Under the pieces are notes generated by a model. The model saw only the letters and a program-made list of their open reading frames with translations, searched no databases and was not told the DNA's origin. Source: CAZGSN01 sp964371655 (GTDB lineage: Bacteria > Desulfobacterota > Binatia > HRBIN30). Taken from it: a DNA stretch of 64,000 bases. Positions 35,570-47,273 of this stretch are shown piece by piece (positions within the stretch are counted from its first letter, which is position 1; the number at the start of each line of letters is the position of its first letter). A program made the translations under genes and the position numbers. The DNA is taken from positions 1 through 64,000 of the forward strand of contig CAYJOD010000011.1 of the NCBI GenBank assembly GCA_964371655.1, read 5' to 3'.

Positions 35570-35836
35570 TTAGCGTAGGGCGCGAGCGGTGCTGTCGTAC
35601 TCAATCTCCTGAACCTGATCGAGCCCGGCAAGAGTGTCCACGGCCGCCGCCGCTACCGTCCCGGAGACGGCGGATATGTTATCGAAGGCATGATCGATCT
35701 TGAGCCCGTTCCGTTCCAAGATCCGCAGGTCCGTACCGGCAGCAACTGTTACCACCACGGGGATTGCCAGTTGCGGCTCAGACCGTCGGGCTTCCATGAG
35801 TTGCCGTCGGAGCTCATCGCTGATCGAGGCGGGCAT
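35570..35836 (-). CDS. stand-alone I9-propeptide-like small protein
   Basis: An 88-residue protein: a short N-terminal helix (SISDELRRQLMEARR), then a compact domain (IPVVVTVAAGTDLRILERNG, SAVSGTVAAAAVDTLAGLDQ, VQEIEYDSTARAL) with the layout of peptidase inhibitor I9 domains and no protease attached. Its place beside a subtilase suggests an inhibitor or chaperone role. GGGAGG stands eight bases before ATG 35836. The assignment rests on pattern resemblance. Confidence 0.6.
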   Translation of the reverse strand: MPASISDELRRQLMEARRSEPQLAIPVVVTVAAGTDLRILERNGLKIDHAFDNISAVSGTVAAAAVDTLAGLDQVQEIEYDSTARALR

Positions 35837-35930
35837 TGCACGAACCTCCCTACATGGTGCAACCGTACAGCGGGTTCCCCGGCATCGTCAAGGCGCCGCG
35901 CCCCGGACCATAACTCCGCGCCGACAGTGG

Positions 35931-38405
35931 TCAGCTCTCCGCGGGCGGCTCGGGTTCGTTCTCTGCGGGTAGCTCTTCTTCTTCCTTCTCGGCGAGGCGC
36001 GCCACGCTGACGACTTTTTCGCCTTCGGTGAGCTCGATGAGGCGGACCCCTTGGGTATTGCGGCCGATGACCGACAAGTGTTTTATCGGCGTGCGAATCA
36101 CTTTGCCGCCGTCGGTGACGAGCATGATGTCGTCGGCGTCGGTCACCATACGCACGGCAATCACCGGGCCGGTCTTGTCGGTCGTCTTCATGGTGATGAT
36201 GCCCTTGCCGCCGCGTCCTGTGAGACGATACTCGTCCATCGCCGTGCGTTTGCCGTAGCCGTGTTCAGCGACGGCGAGCAGGGTCGCGGCCGGGTCGACG
36301 ACATCTATGCCGACGACGGCGTCATCAGCTACGAGGTTCATGCCGCGCACGCCGCCGGCGCCGCGGCCCATGGAACGCACGTCTCCTTCTTTGAAACGAA
36401 TGGCCTGCCCTTGGCTTGTCGAGAGGATGATCTCGCGCTCGCCGTCGGTGAGGCGAACGCCGATGACTTCGTCGCCTTGATCCAGGGAGATGGCGATGAT
36501 GCCCGCTTTGCGCGGATTGGCGTACGCCATCAGCTCCGTCTTCTTCACCGTGCCGTTCTTGGTCGCGAACATCAGGTAGCGACCCTCCTGGAATTCGCGG
36601 ATCGCCAGAAACGCCGAGACCCGGTCCTCGCCCTGCAGGTTGAGCAGGTTGACGATGGCCTTGCCGCGGGCGGCGCGTCCGGCCTGGGGAATTTCGTGGA
36701 CCTTGATCCAGAAGATTTTGCCGCTGGTGGTGAAGAACAAGATGTACGCGTGTGTCGAGGCGACGAAGAGGTGCTCGACGAAGTCTTCTTCCTTGGTCGC
36801 CGCGCCGAGCTTGCCGCGACCGCCGCGGCGCTGCGCGCGGTACACGGTCACCGGGTTCCGCTTGATGTAGCCCTCGTGCGAAATGGTGACGACCATTTCC
36901 TCGTCGACGATCATGTCCTCGATGGAGATCTCGGTGGTCTCCTCGACGATCTCGGTGCGGCGTTCATCGGCGTAGAGGCTCTTCACCTCCTGTAGCTCGG
37001 TAACGATGATCTTGTAGACCTCGCCCTCGTCCCCGAGGATCTCTTTGAAGCGAGCGATTTGCCGGAGGGTCTCGTCGCGCTCCTGGATGATCTTGTCGCG
37101 CTCCAGGTTGGTGAGGCGCTGCAGGCGCATCTCGAGAATCGCCTGCGCCTGCGCCTCCGAGAGTTGGAACTCGCGTACCAGACCTTCCTTCGCCGTGGCT
37201 GGATTCTGGGCGGCGCGGATGAGAGCGATGACGGCATCGATATTGTCGAGGGCAATCTTCAAACCGTCGAGTATGTGCAGCCGGTCCTCGGCCTTGCGCA
37301 GCTCGAAGACCGTACGCCGGGTGACGACCTCCTTGCGATGGCCGATGAAGACCTGCAGGGCCTCCTTCAAGGTCAGCACCTTGGGGCGCCCCTCGACGAT
37401 GGCGAGCATGATGATGCCGAACGACTCCTGCATCGGGGTCAGCTTGTAGAGCTGGTTCAGGACGATGTCGGGATTGGCATCGCGCTTGAGCTCGATGACC
37501 ATGCGCATGCCTTCGCGATCCGACTCGTCGCGCAGGTCGGAGATGCCTTCGATCCTGCGTTCGTTCACGAGCTCGGCGATGCGTTCGATCAGCTTGGCCT
37601 TATTGACCTGGTAGGGGATCTCTTTGACGATGATCGACACCTTACCGGTGCGCTTGTTGGTCTCGGTCCCGGCGCGCGCGCGCATCTGCAGGATGCCGCG
37701 ACCGCTGCGGTAGGCGTCGCGGATGGCGCGGGTTCCGTGGATGAAGCCGGCGGTGGGGAAGTCCGGCCCGGGGACATACTTCATCAGATCATCGACGGTG
37801 AGGTCGGGGTTCTCGATCAGCGCCACTAGGGCATCGACGACTTCGCCTAGGTTGTGAGGGGGAATGTTGGTCGCCATACCGACGGCGATTCCGGAGGAGC
37901 CGTTCACCAGCAAGTTCGGAATGCGCGCCGGCATCACCACCGGTTCTTTCAAAGTCTCGTCGTAGTTCGGGGTGAAGTTGACGGTGTCCTTGTCGAGATC
38001 GGCGAGCAGCTCGCTGGCGATGCGCGCCATGCGGATTTCGGTGTAACGCATGGCGGCGGGTGGATCGCCGTCCACCGAGCCGAAGTTGCCCTGGCCGTCG
38101 ACGAGCGGGTAGCGCATGGAGAAATCCTGGGCCATGCGCACGATGGTGTCGTACACCGCCACGTCGCCGTGCGGGTGGTACTTACCGATGACGTCGCCGA
38201 CGACGCGCGCGGATTTCTTGTAGGCGCGGTTCCACTCGTTGCCGAGGTCATACATCGCATACAGCACGCGGTGGTGCACCGGCTTGAGCCCGTCGCGGGC
38301 ATCGGGCAGGGCACGCCCGATGATGACGGACATCGCGTAGTCCATGTAGGACTGGCGGACTTCATCTTCGATGTTGATGGGAACGAGGTTGCCTTTGCTG
38401 TCCAT
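35931..38405 (-). CDS. gyrA: DNA gyrase subunit A
   Basis: 824 residues. The catalytic Tyr lies in AAMRYTEIRMA, and the C-terminal wrapping domain keeps the GyrA box (AQRRGGRGKLGA), which separates it from ParC. The quinolone region reads KYHPHGDVAVYDT, with Val82 where E. coli has Ser83, while Asp86 is kept; just before it the usual VHRRVLYAM is VHHRVLYAM. ATG 38405 is preferred because the GAGGA site abuts the first ATG (38414) but is well spaced from the second. It is cotranscribed after gyrB across a hairpin-containing spacer. Confidence 0.97.
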   Translation of the reverse strand: MDSKGNLVPINIEDEVRQSYMDYAMSVIIGRALPDARDGLKPVHHRVLYAMYDLGNEWNRAYKKSARVVGDVIGKYHPHGDVAVYDTIVRMAQDFSMRYPLVDGQGNFGSVDGDPPAAMRYTEIRMARIASELLADLDKDTVNFTPNYDETLKEPVVMPARIPNLLVNGSSGIAVGMATNIPPHNLGEVVDALVALIENPDLTVDDLMKYVPGPDFPTAGFIHGTRAIRDAYRSGRGILQMRARAGTETNKRTGKVSIIVKEIPYQVNKAKLIERIAELVNERRIEGISDLRDESDREGMRMVIELKRDANPDIVLNQLYKLTPMQESFGIIMLAIVEGRPKVLTLKEALQVFIGHRKEVVTRRTVFELRKAEDRLHILDGLKIALDNIDAVIALIRAAQNPATAKEGLVREFQLSEAQAQAILEMRLQRLTNLERDKIIQERDETLRQIARFKEILGDEGEVYKIIVTELQEVKSLYADERRTEIVEETTEISIEDMIVDEEMVVTISHEGYIKRNPVTVYRAQRRGGRGKLGAATKEEDFVEHLFVASTHAYILFFTTSGKIFWIKVHEIPQAGRAARGKAIVNLLNLQGEDRVSAFLAIREFQEGRYLMFATKNGTVKKTELMAYANPRKAGIIAISLDQGDEVIGVRLTDGEREIILSTSQGQAIRFKEGDVRSMGRGAGGVRGMNLVADDAVVGIDVVDPAATLLAVAEHGYGKRTAMDEYRLTGRGGKGIITMKTTDKTGPVIAVRMVTDADDIMLVTDGGKVIRTPIKHLSVIGRNTQGVRLIELTEGEKVVSVARLAEKEEEELPAENEPEPPAES

Positions 38406-38416
38406 TCTTCGCATTC

Positions 38417-38498
<82 letters not shown>

Positions 38499-38505
38499 GT
38501 GAGGG

Positions 38506-40920
<2,415 letters not shown>

Positions 40921-41117
40921 TTTACCTCACCGATTGAACCGCAATGTCTGTGTGGAAAAACGTCGCGAATAGCGCGCGCAAATGTAGCAAATCGCGGCTC
41001 CAGGGTAAAGCCGGCGACTAAATGAATTGTCTATAAATTTCGAGTGTTTACGACTTTTCGAAAGAGAGAGGCGAGGACTCCAAAAAAGGGCAAATAAATG
41101 CCTGCTGCGGAGGCCGA

Positions 41118-42236
41118 TCAGAGGCGCATCGGCATGATCACGCACAGGTAATTCTGATCTTCTTCATGGCGCAAAAGACCAGGGCTAACCTCGTCGTTGA
41201 AGCCGATCTCCACCTTTCCGGAGGGCGGCAGGATCGCCAAAACATCGAGCATATACTTGGCGTTGAAGCCAATCTCGAAAGGCGGTTCGGCGAACTCGAC
41301 CTCCATTTCGTCCCTGGCCTCACCCAGGTCTGGATTGATCGAAGAGACCTCGAGCACGCCATTCTCGATATGCATCTTCACACCGCGCGTACGCTCGCTC
41401 GACACCGTCGAGACACGACGCAACGCGCTTAGCAGAGGCTCGGCAGCACAACGCATCTTCTTTGCGGAGTGCGGCGGCACCACCTGTGTGTAATCGGGAA
41501 ACTCGCCTTCGACCAGCCGCATCGACAGCTCCACATCACCACGCGTCAGGTGCGCGACGGCGGCATGCACAGAAAGCTCCACCACATCTTCTGGATTGCC
41601 ACTCTCGATCACCTTGAGGATCTCGGCGACACCTTTGCGTGGGATGATCACGCTCTCACCCCCCTTTGAGCCGTCGACCTCACGGGTAATCATGCTCAGC
41701 CGATGACCGTCGGTAGCTACCAGACGCAGCTTCCCTGGCTCACGCCGTTCCACGTAGATTCCGCTCAGATTCGGACGGGTTTCATCCAAGGACACGGCAA
41801 AGACCGTCCGCTCGAGCATCTCCTTGAGCGTGGCAACCGACACCTTTACAACTTGCGCATCCTTCTGCCCGCCTACGGTCGGCATGGCTGGAAACTCTTT
41901 CGGGTCGAGACCAACGATCTTGAAGCGTGATTTTCCGGCCGAAATCTCGATCCAATTGTTTTCGAGGGAACGAATCGAAAGGCTGCCATCCGGGCACTCG
42001 CGCACGATCTCATAGAGCTTGCGCGCTCCCGTCGTCAGAGCGCCCGGCTTCTTCACCTTCGCCGTACATCGTCGCCGCACACCAACCTCTTGGTCGGTCG
42101 CCGCGATGCTGATGCCCTCACCCGTGGATTCGAAGAGCACATTGGCGAGAATTGGTATCGTCGTTCGCCGTTCAACGATTCCTTGGGTGAGGTAGAGGCC
42201 CTGCAATAGATCGCTGCGTTCAATCACGAATTCCAT
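41118..42236 (-). CDS. dnaN: DNA polymerase III beta sliding clamp
   Basis: 372 residues, the ring-shaped processivity clamp. Typical features are the N-terminal MEFVIERSDLLQGLYLTQGI, TIPILANVLFE, LRLVATDGHRLSM in the middle, and the C-terminal ENQNYLCVIMPMRL-like end (EDQNYLCVIMPMRL). Encoded between dnaA and gyrB, it is part of the chromosomal replication cluster. Confidence 0.97.
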   Translation of the reverse strand: MEFVIERSDLLQGLYLTQGIVERRTTIPILANVLFESTGEGISIAATDQEVGVRRRCTAKVKKPGALTTGARKLYEIVRECPDGSLSIRSLENNWIEISAGKSRFKIVGLDPKEFPAMPTVGGQKDAQVVKVSVATLKEMLERTVFAVSLDETRPNLSGIYVERREPGKLRLVATDGHRLSMITREVDGSKGGESVIIPRKGVAEILKVIESGNPEDVVELSVHAAVAHLTRGDVELSMRLVEGEFPDYTQVVPPHSAKKMRCAAEPLLSALRRVSTVSSERTRGVKMHIENGVLEVSSINPDLGEARDEMEVEFAEPPFEIGFNAKYMLDVLAILPPSGKVEIGFNDEVSPGLLRHEEDQNYLCVIMPMRL

Positions 42237-42445
42237 GGAAGTTCGTTCTCCTTACTTCTTATTCTTTATCTTTAGAAGGAAGAACCAGAAGGAGTAGTAG
42301 GGCCTGTGGATATGTGAATATCCGCTGTGGGCTTGATTAAATCGCACACAGAGGTGTGGAAGCCGACCCGCCACCATCCCCAAATTGAGCACCAATCATC
42401 AGGCGCTATGAAAAAAGGGTTCCCCGTACGCACGTTGTCCACAGT
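42237..42445. other. dnaA-dnaN spacer with near-consensus DnaA boxes
   Basis: TTGTCCACA near 42435 and the complement of TGTGGATAT near 42305 each match the DnaA box consensus TTWTNCACA at eight of nine positions. AT-richer stretches (for example TTATTCTTTATCTTTAG) lie next to dnaN. This could be part of the replication origin or an autoregulatory region. Confidence 0.4.
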
Positions 42446-43780
42446 CTATCCCTGAGTTTCCAACATCCGCTGCAATCGTTCAACCGTGGCCTCGAAAGTC
42501 GGATCGTCCTTGATTCGTTGATTCACGACCTGGGCGGCGTGGATGACCGTGGAGTGATCACGGCCGCCAAAACGATCGCCGATGGCTGGAAATGAGGCGT
42601 CGGTGTAGCGACGACACAAGTACATCGCGACCTGCCTCGGCACGGCGATGGTCCGCGTCCGTTTCTTGGATCTCATGTCCGAAGGTCGAATGCGAAAATA
42701 CTCGCAAACGACCTTCTGGATGGAATCAATGGTGATGGTCGACTTGCGCTCGCGCAGGATGCTCTGCAACACATCACGCGCAAACTCGACCGTGATCTCA
42801 CACTTGTTGAGGGACGCAAAGGCACCGAGTCGAGTCAGCGAACCTTCCAGCTCGCGCACGTTCGAATCGATGTTCGTGGCCAGGAATAGGGCCACATCGT
42901 GAGGCAAGTCGATGCGCTCGGCCTCGGCCTTCTTCTGGACGATGGCGATGCGTGTCTCGACGTCCGGCGGCTGGATGTCGGCGATCAGGCCCCATTCGAA
43001 GCGGTTGCGCAGGCGCTCTTCGAGATCGGGAATCTCCTTCGGAAACTTATCCGACGTCAATACAATCTGACGGCGACTCTCGTACAGAGAGTTGAACGTG
43101 TGGAAGAACTCCTCCTGCGTACGCTCGCGACCGGCGAGGAACTGGACGTCGTCGAGAATGAGCACGTCGACGCGCCGGAATCGGTTCTTGAAATCGTCCA
43201 TGCGATCACGCTTCAGGGCAGCGATGAGCTCATTCATGAACGACTCCGCCGACAGATAGACGACGCGCTTGTCGGACTCGCGGTTCAAAATCTGATGGCC
43301 GAGGGCGTTGACCAGGTGGGTTTTCCCTAGTCCTACCCCACCGTACAGGAATAGAGGGTTGTAGTGATTGCCCGGGAGATTGGCGACGGCCTTGGACGCC
43401 GCGTGCGCAAACTGATTGCTGGCACCAACCACGAAATTGTCGAAGGTGTACTTGGCGATCAACGTCGACGGTCGGTTCAGTCGGCTGGTAGCCGGAATTG
43501 GCCGCGGCATGGCGAGGGGAAAAAGCTCTTGCTGAGCCGCCGTTGGCGGCTGCAACAGAACCCGGATCGGGGCGCCGGCGGTCTGCGAAAGCTCCTCCTC
43601 GAGCAGGGCCAGGTAGCGATCGCCGATCAAATCGACGGCAAGCTTGTTGGGCGCCTCGACCAGGAGATTGCGGTCTTTCACCGCCACCGGCCGCAGGCGT
43701 TTGATCAATCCCTCATAGTCCTTCGGATCAATTCGGTTCTGCAGCCTCTCGATCGTTTGTCGCCACGCGAGGTCCATCAC
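42446..43780 (-). CDS. dnaA: chromosomal replication initiator DnaA
   Basis: 444 residues, the AAA+ initiator of replication. Domain I includes RIDPKDYEGLIKRLRPVAV. Domain III carries FLYGGVGLGKTHLVNALGH (Walker A) and VLILDDVQFLAGRERTQEEF (Walker B). Domain IV ends with the DnaA signature VAMYLCRRYTDASFPAIGDRFGGRDHSTV. GTG at 43780 and ATG at 43777 are both possible starts. A perfect DnaA box overlaps the upstream edge. Confidence 0.97.
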   Translation of the reverse strand: MMDLAWRQTIERLQNRIDPKDYEGLIKRLRPVAVKDRNLLVEAPNKLAVDLIGDRYLALLEEELSQTAGAPIRVLLQPPTAAQQELFPLAMPRPIPATSRLNRPSTLIAKYTFDNFVVGASNQFAHAASKAVANLPGNHYNPLFLYGGVGLGKTHLVNALGHQILNRESDKRVVYLSAESFMNELIAALKRDRMDDFKNRFRRVDVLILDDVQFLAGRERTQEEFFHTFNSLYESRRQIVLTSDKFPKEIPDLEERLRNRFEWGLIADIQPPDVETRIAIVQKKAEAERIDLPHDVALFLATNIDSNVRELEGSLTRLGAFASLNKCEITVEFARDVLQSILRERKSTITIDSIQKVVCEYFRIRPSDMRSKKRTRTIAVPRQVAMYLCRRYTDASFPAIGDRFGGRDHSTVIHAAQVVNQRIKDDPTFEATVERLQRMLETQG

Positions 43781-43870
43781 TTTTCCACATCGAATGGCAA
43801 CGATAAAATCGAGGTAGATTGGTAGCTTGTATTCATCTTACCCAGACAATCCACAGGCTTTCCACGAATC
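43781..43870. promoter_or_regulatory. DnaA-box cluster upstream of dnaA, candidate oriC edge
   Basis: TTTTCCACA at 43781-43789 is a perfect match to TTWTNCACA. Weaker 7-of-9 matches (CAATCCACA and CTTTCCACG) follow within 80 bases. Such a cluster is expected for dnaA autoregulation or oriC. Only one perfect box is present, so origin status is uncertain. Confidence 0.4.
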
Positions 43871-44002
43871 CGTCCCGGCCTGCGCCAACCCGTCTGACGG
43901 GCAACGAATCGGGGTCAGCAAGCGCTTCGGGGCGGTGCACGTCTACCTGCTTTCGGTGAGCCGCGCAAGGAAGAACCCCTGTGGGTGGCAGGGCTACGGG
44001 TG

Positions 44003-44161
44003 GTGTATCAGTTTGATTCCGGATCCACTGGTCATTCCGAGCATTCCACACTTCCGTGGCGAGGAATCTTCCGAGCTGCGCGACAATCGCGACGACCGAC
44101 CTACACGAGATTCCTCGCTTCCGCTCGGAATGACGTCGGTTCAAAGATCAAACTGATACAC
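44003..44161. mobile_element. 159-bp MITE-like element with GTCATTCCGAGC arms
   Basis: Terminal inverted repeats GTGTATCAGTTTGAT (about 44003-44017) and its exact complement (about 44147-44161) enclose inner arms GTCATTCCGAGC and GCGAGGAATCT and their complements. It has no coding capacity. The inner words belong to the widespread GTCATTCCGAGCGAAGCGAGGAATCT type of intergenic repeat. It sits between dnaA and hemL. Confidence 0.7.
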
Positions 44162-44283
44162 TACGCCCCTGCTGGAGCCCGCAGCCTGAAGTCTGAAGCC
44201 GACGTCGATCGGCGACCAGGCCTACCCTTGCTTGACGGCGACCGGGGTCAACTGTTAGCGACCCCGTCGCAACCGAGTGAACC

Positions 44284-45570
44284 ATGCGAAAGAACTCGTT
44301 ATCCCAAAGTCTATTCGAGCACGCCCAGAAACTCATTCCGGGCGGCGTCAACAGCCCGGTCCGCGCCTGGAAAGCGGTGGGCGGCGATCCGCTTTTCGTG
44401 CAACGCGCGCGTGGCAGCCAGATCTGGGATGCCGACGGCAATGCGTTCATCGACTATGTCGGCTCGTGGGGTCCCATGATCTTGGGTCACGCCCATCCGG
44501 GTGTGCTCACCGAGATCCAGCACACGCTGCGTGACGGCACCAGTTTCGGCGCGCCGACGGCGCGCGAGGTGGAGCTCGCGCAGGTCCTGACCCAGGCGCT
44601 GCCGAGTGTGGAAATGGTGCGACTGGTGAGCTCGGGGACCGAGGCGGCGATGACGGCGATCCGCCTGGCACGCGGATTCAGCGGCCGCTCCAAGATCATC
44701 AAGTTCGATGGCTGCTATCACGGCCATGGCGATTCGATGCTGGTCCGAGCCGGTTCCGGCGCGGCAACGCTGGGGATCCCCGACAGTGCCGGTGTTCCGG
44801 CCGCCCTCGCCCGCGAAACTCTGGTTGCCGATTACAACGACATCGGCTCGGTGGAGCGCCTCATCGCCGCGCACCCCAACGAGGTCGCCGCCGTAATCAT
44901 CGAGCCGGTGGTCGGCAATATGGGTACGATTGCACCCGCCGGTTCGTTCCTCGCCGATGTCCGCGCGCTGACGCGCGCCGCCGGAGCTTTGCTGATTTTC
45001 GATGAGGTCATCACCGGCTTCCGACTCGCCTACGGCGGGGCGCAGGGACGCTTCGGAATCGATCCCGATCTCACCGTCCTCGGCAAGATCGTCGGGGGTG
45101 GGCTACCCCTGGCAGCCTTCGGGGGGCGACGCGCGATCATGGAGCAGTTGGCGCCTCTGGGGCCGGTGTATCAGGCGGGGACTCTTTCCGGCAATCCGCT
45201 GGCCGTGAGTGCAGGCCTGGCGACTCTCGAGCACCTGCGCAAGGCAGGAACCTACGAGGAGCTCGAAGGCATCGGCGCCCGACTCGAGAGGGGACTGCGC
45301 GAGGCGCTCGCTGCCACCAAGACCACCGGCTGCGTGAACCGCGTCGGTTCGATGTGGACCATCTTCTTCGGCAGCGAAGCCGTGTACGACGCCGCAACCT
45401 CACGGGCTTGCGATACCGCGAAGTTCGGGCGTTGGTTCCGCGGCATGCTCGAGCAAGGCGTCTATCTGCCGCCATCCCAGTTCGAGGCCGCCTTCGTTTC
45501 GCTCGCGCATAGTGAGGATGACATCGACAACACGATTGCCGCGGCGCGCAAGGTGATGGCGACCCTGTGA
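44284..45570 (+). CDS. hemL: glutamate-1-semialdehyde 2,1-aminomutase
   Basis: 428 residues, a PLP enzyme converting glutamate-1-semialdehyde to 5-aminolevulinate in the C5 heme pathway. Typical motifs are LIPGGVNSPVRAW at the N-terminus, MVRLVSSGTEAAMTAIRLAR, FDGCYHGHGDSMLV, LIFDEVITGFRLAYGG and LGKIVGGGLPLAAFGGR with the PLP Lys, then YQAGTLSGNPLA. Full length. It is upstream of the ATP synthase genes in the same direction but separated by a repeat-bearing spacer. Confidence 0.97.
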   Translation: MRKNSLSQSLFEHAQKLIPGGVNSPVRAWKAVGGDPLFVQRARGSQIWDADGNAFIDYVGSWGPMILGHAHPGVLTEIQHTLRDGTSFGAPTAREVELAQVLTQALPSVEMVRLVSSGTEAAMTAIRLARGFSGRSKIIKFDGCYHGHGDSMLVRAGSGAATLGIPDSAGVPAALARETLVADYNDIGSVERLIAAHPNEVAAVIIEPVVGNMGTIAPAGSFLADVRALTRAAGALLIFDEVITGFRLAYGGAQGRFGIDPDLTVLGKIVGGGLPLAAFGGRRAIMEQLAPLGPVYQAGTLSGNPLAVSAGLATLEHLRKAGTYEELEGIGARLERGLREALAATKTTGCVNRVGSMWTIFFGSEAVYDAATSRACDTAKFGRWFRGMLEQGVYLPPSQFEAAFVSLAHSEDDIDNTIAAARKVMATL

Positions 45571-45642
45571 GGCATGGGTCCAGTTGCGCATATTCGTTCG
45601 GACGTTCGTTCGATACTTTCGTAATCCAAAACACATCAATCG

Positions 45643-45811
45643 AAACCACGGATTCCACGGATGGGCACGGATACGAACAGGAAAGACCTTCGTTCGGATC
45701 GGAAGAGTTTGTCCGCCAGGCTTCTATGTCGCGGTCTAGTTGCAAGTTGGTGCAGTTGCTCTTCCTTATCCGTATCCGTGTTAATCCGTGAAATCCGTGG
45801 TCCCGAGGTTT
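45643..45811. repeat. word-iterated hairpin, CCACGGATTCCACGGATGG type
   Basis: The left arm (AACCACGGATTCCACGGATG, GCACGGATACGAACAGGAA) is complementary to the right arm (CTTATCCGTATCCGTGTTAA, TCCGTGAAATCCGTGG). Both arms are iterations of CACGGAT-like words. It lies between hemL and the atp genes and may separate the transcripts. Confidence 0.75.
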
Positions 45812-45838
45812 TTCCGCTGATCGGAGGTCACGACTGCT

Positions 45839-46063
45839 TTGGACGATCCTAGCGGGTTAGCGACGGCGGGCCGGTTCGTAGCCTTCGGGATGGAGTTCGC
45901 GCTCAGCGTCGTCGCCGGGGTCGTGGGCGGCTACTACCTCGACGGCTACCTCGGCACGGCGCCGCTGTTCACTTTGCTACTAACCGTCGGCGGCATGGCC
46001 GGGGGCCTGTACCGCTTGCTTTGGAGTCTCAAGACGTTTAACTCGCAGCGGCGCAATGATTGA
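45839..46063 (+). CDS. AtpZ-like ATP synthase accessory membrane protein
   Basis: A 74-residue protein with two membrane helices (FALSVVAGVVGGYYLDGYLG and FTLLLTVGGMAGGLYRLLW), typical of AtpZ/AtpQ-type proteins encoded first in atp operons. They form a hetero-oligomer with AtpI and may aid assembly or Mg2+ uptake. It starts at TTG 45839 with GGAGG about 10 bases upstream. Its end overlaps the next gene. Confidence 0.75.
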   Translation: MDDPSGLATAGRFVAFGMEFALSVVAGVVGGYYLDGYLGTAPLFTLLLTVGGMAGGLYRLLWSLKTFNSQRRND

Positions 46064-46433
46064 CCTGACGCGTATCACCCGTATGCACGTGGGGCTGGTA
46101 GGAGCATCGGGCGGGCTGGCCTATGCAACCCACATCGGCGAGGCCGGCAGTGTCTTGCTGGGCGGCGCGGTCATGGGTGCGAACTTCGTATTGTTGCGTT
46201 GGATTGTCGGCGCGGTATGCGCCACCGACCCGGCCAAGGCGGCACGCCGCAAGGCCTTGGCGGCGGCAGCGGTCGTTCTGAAATTCGCCGTGTTCCTGGG
46301 CCTGCTGGCGGGTTTCTTCCTGCGCGTGCCCATCGAAGGGATGAGTTTCGCTTTTGGAGCGACCTTGCTAGTGGTGGCCTGCGTCATCGAGGCCCTGCGC
46401 CACGATGCTTCCCTGTTGAAAGGAGTCGGTTGA
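46056..46433 (+). CDS. atpI: ATP synthase subunit I
   Basis: A 125-residue membrane protein with four hydrophobic segments (GGAVMGANFVLLRWIV, VVLKFAVFLGLLAGFFL among them) in the AtpI family, a chaperone for c-ring assembly. It overlaps atpZ by eight bases and ends one base before the atpB start, so it is clearly cotranscribed. Confidence 0.75.
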   Translation: MIDLTRITRMHVGLVGASGGLAYATHIGEAGSVLLGGAVMGANFVLLRWIVGAVCATDPAKAARRKALAAAAVVLKFAVFLGLLAGFFLRVPIEGMSFAFGATLLVVACVIEALRHDASLLKGVG

Positions 46434-46434
46434 G

Positions 46435-47157
46435 GTGGAACACGCTTTTACCTGGGTCACCCTGATCCCCGGGCTGAATCTACTGCCGGTACACACCGCG
46501 CATGCAACGCTGGTGATCGTCGCGTTACTGGGCTTCGCGTGGGTGGCGCGCCGCCAGATGGAAGCCGCCGCGGATCCCGTGATCCCCGATGCGACTCTCA
46601 CCGTCCGCAACTTCTTCGATGTCTATGTCGAGTGGTTCGTTGATTTCATCGAAGGCATCACCGGCCGTGGCGGGCGTCGCTTCCTGCCTGTCTACGCAAC
46701 GTTCTTCATCTTCATTTTGACGGCGAACCTGCTCGGTCTGCTGCCGGGCTTTTCACCGCCGACCAGTGATTTCAACGTCACCTTCGCCCTCGGCGTCTGC
46801 TCCTTCCTCACCTACAACTACTATGGCTTGAAGCAGAAGGGCTTCGCTTACCTGAAGCACTTTCTCGGCCCCATCTGGTGGCTGGCGGTTCTCATGCTGC
46901 CGCTGGAGATCGCCGACAACCTGATCCGCCCGGTATCGCTCGGCTTACGTCTCTTCGGCAACATGACCGGCGACCATCTGGTGCTGGAGATCTTCACCGA
47001 TCTGACCAAGGTCATCATCCCAGTTATCTTCTATGTTCTGGGAGCCTTCGTTTCGCTGGTTCAAGCCTTCGTGTTCACCATCCTGAGTTGCGTCTACCTG
47101 TCGTTGGCGATCGCCGAGCACGAGCATCACGACGAAGAGGCGCACGCGCAGCACTGA
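46435..47157 (+). CDS. atpB: ATP synthase F0 subunit a
   Basis: 240 residues, the stator half-channel subunit for protons. The essential Arg lies in SLGLRLFGNMTGDHLVLEIF and the C-terminal helix in VSLVQAFVFTILSCVYLSLA. FILTANLLGLLPGFSPPTSD is also typical. It starts at GTG 46435, directly after atpI. Confidence 0.95.
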   Translation: MEHAFTWVTLIPGLNLLPVHTAHATLVIVALLGFAWVARRQMEAAADPVIPDATLTVRNFFDVYVEWFVDFIEGITGRGGRRFLPVYATFFIFILTANLLGLLPGFSPPTSDFNVTFALGVCSFLTYNYYGLKQKGFAYLKHFLGPIWWLAVLMLPLEIADNLIRPVSLGLRLFGNMTGDHLVLEIFTDLTKVIIPVIFYVLGAFVSLVQAFVFTILSCVYLSLAIAEHEHHDEEAHAQH

Positions 47158-47273
47158 GATAGCTTACAAAGTTCCGACAAACCCCGAGCTCTGCGCCGTG
47201 GAGTGGAGAGGATGACAGAGAGGTGTGGCGCGCAAGGATCTCGCGGAATACGGAAGAAAGGAGGGAAAGGAAA

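Noticed and set aside
42237..42445. Calling this spacer the definite replication origin
   Set aside because: Only two imperfect DnaA boxes; the region upstream of dnaA has the one perfect box, and skew could not be computed here.
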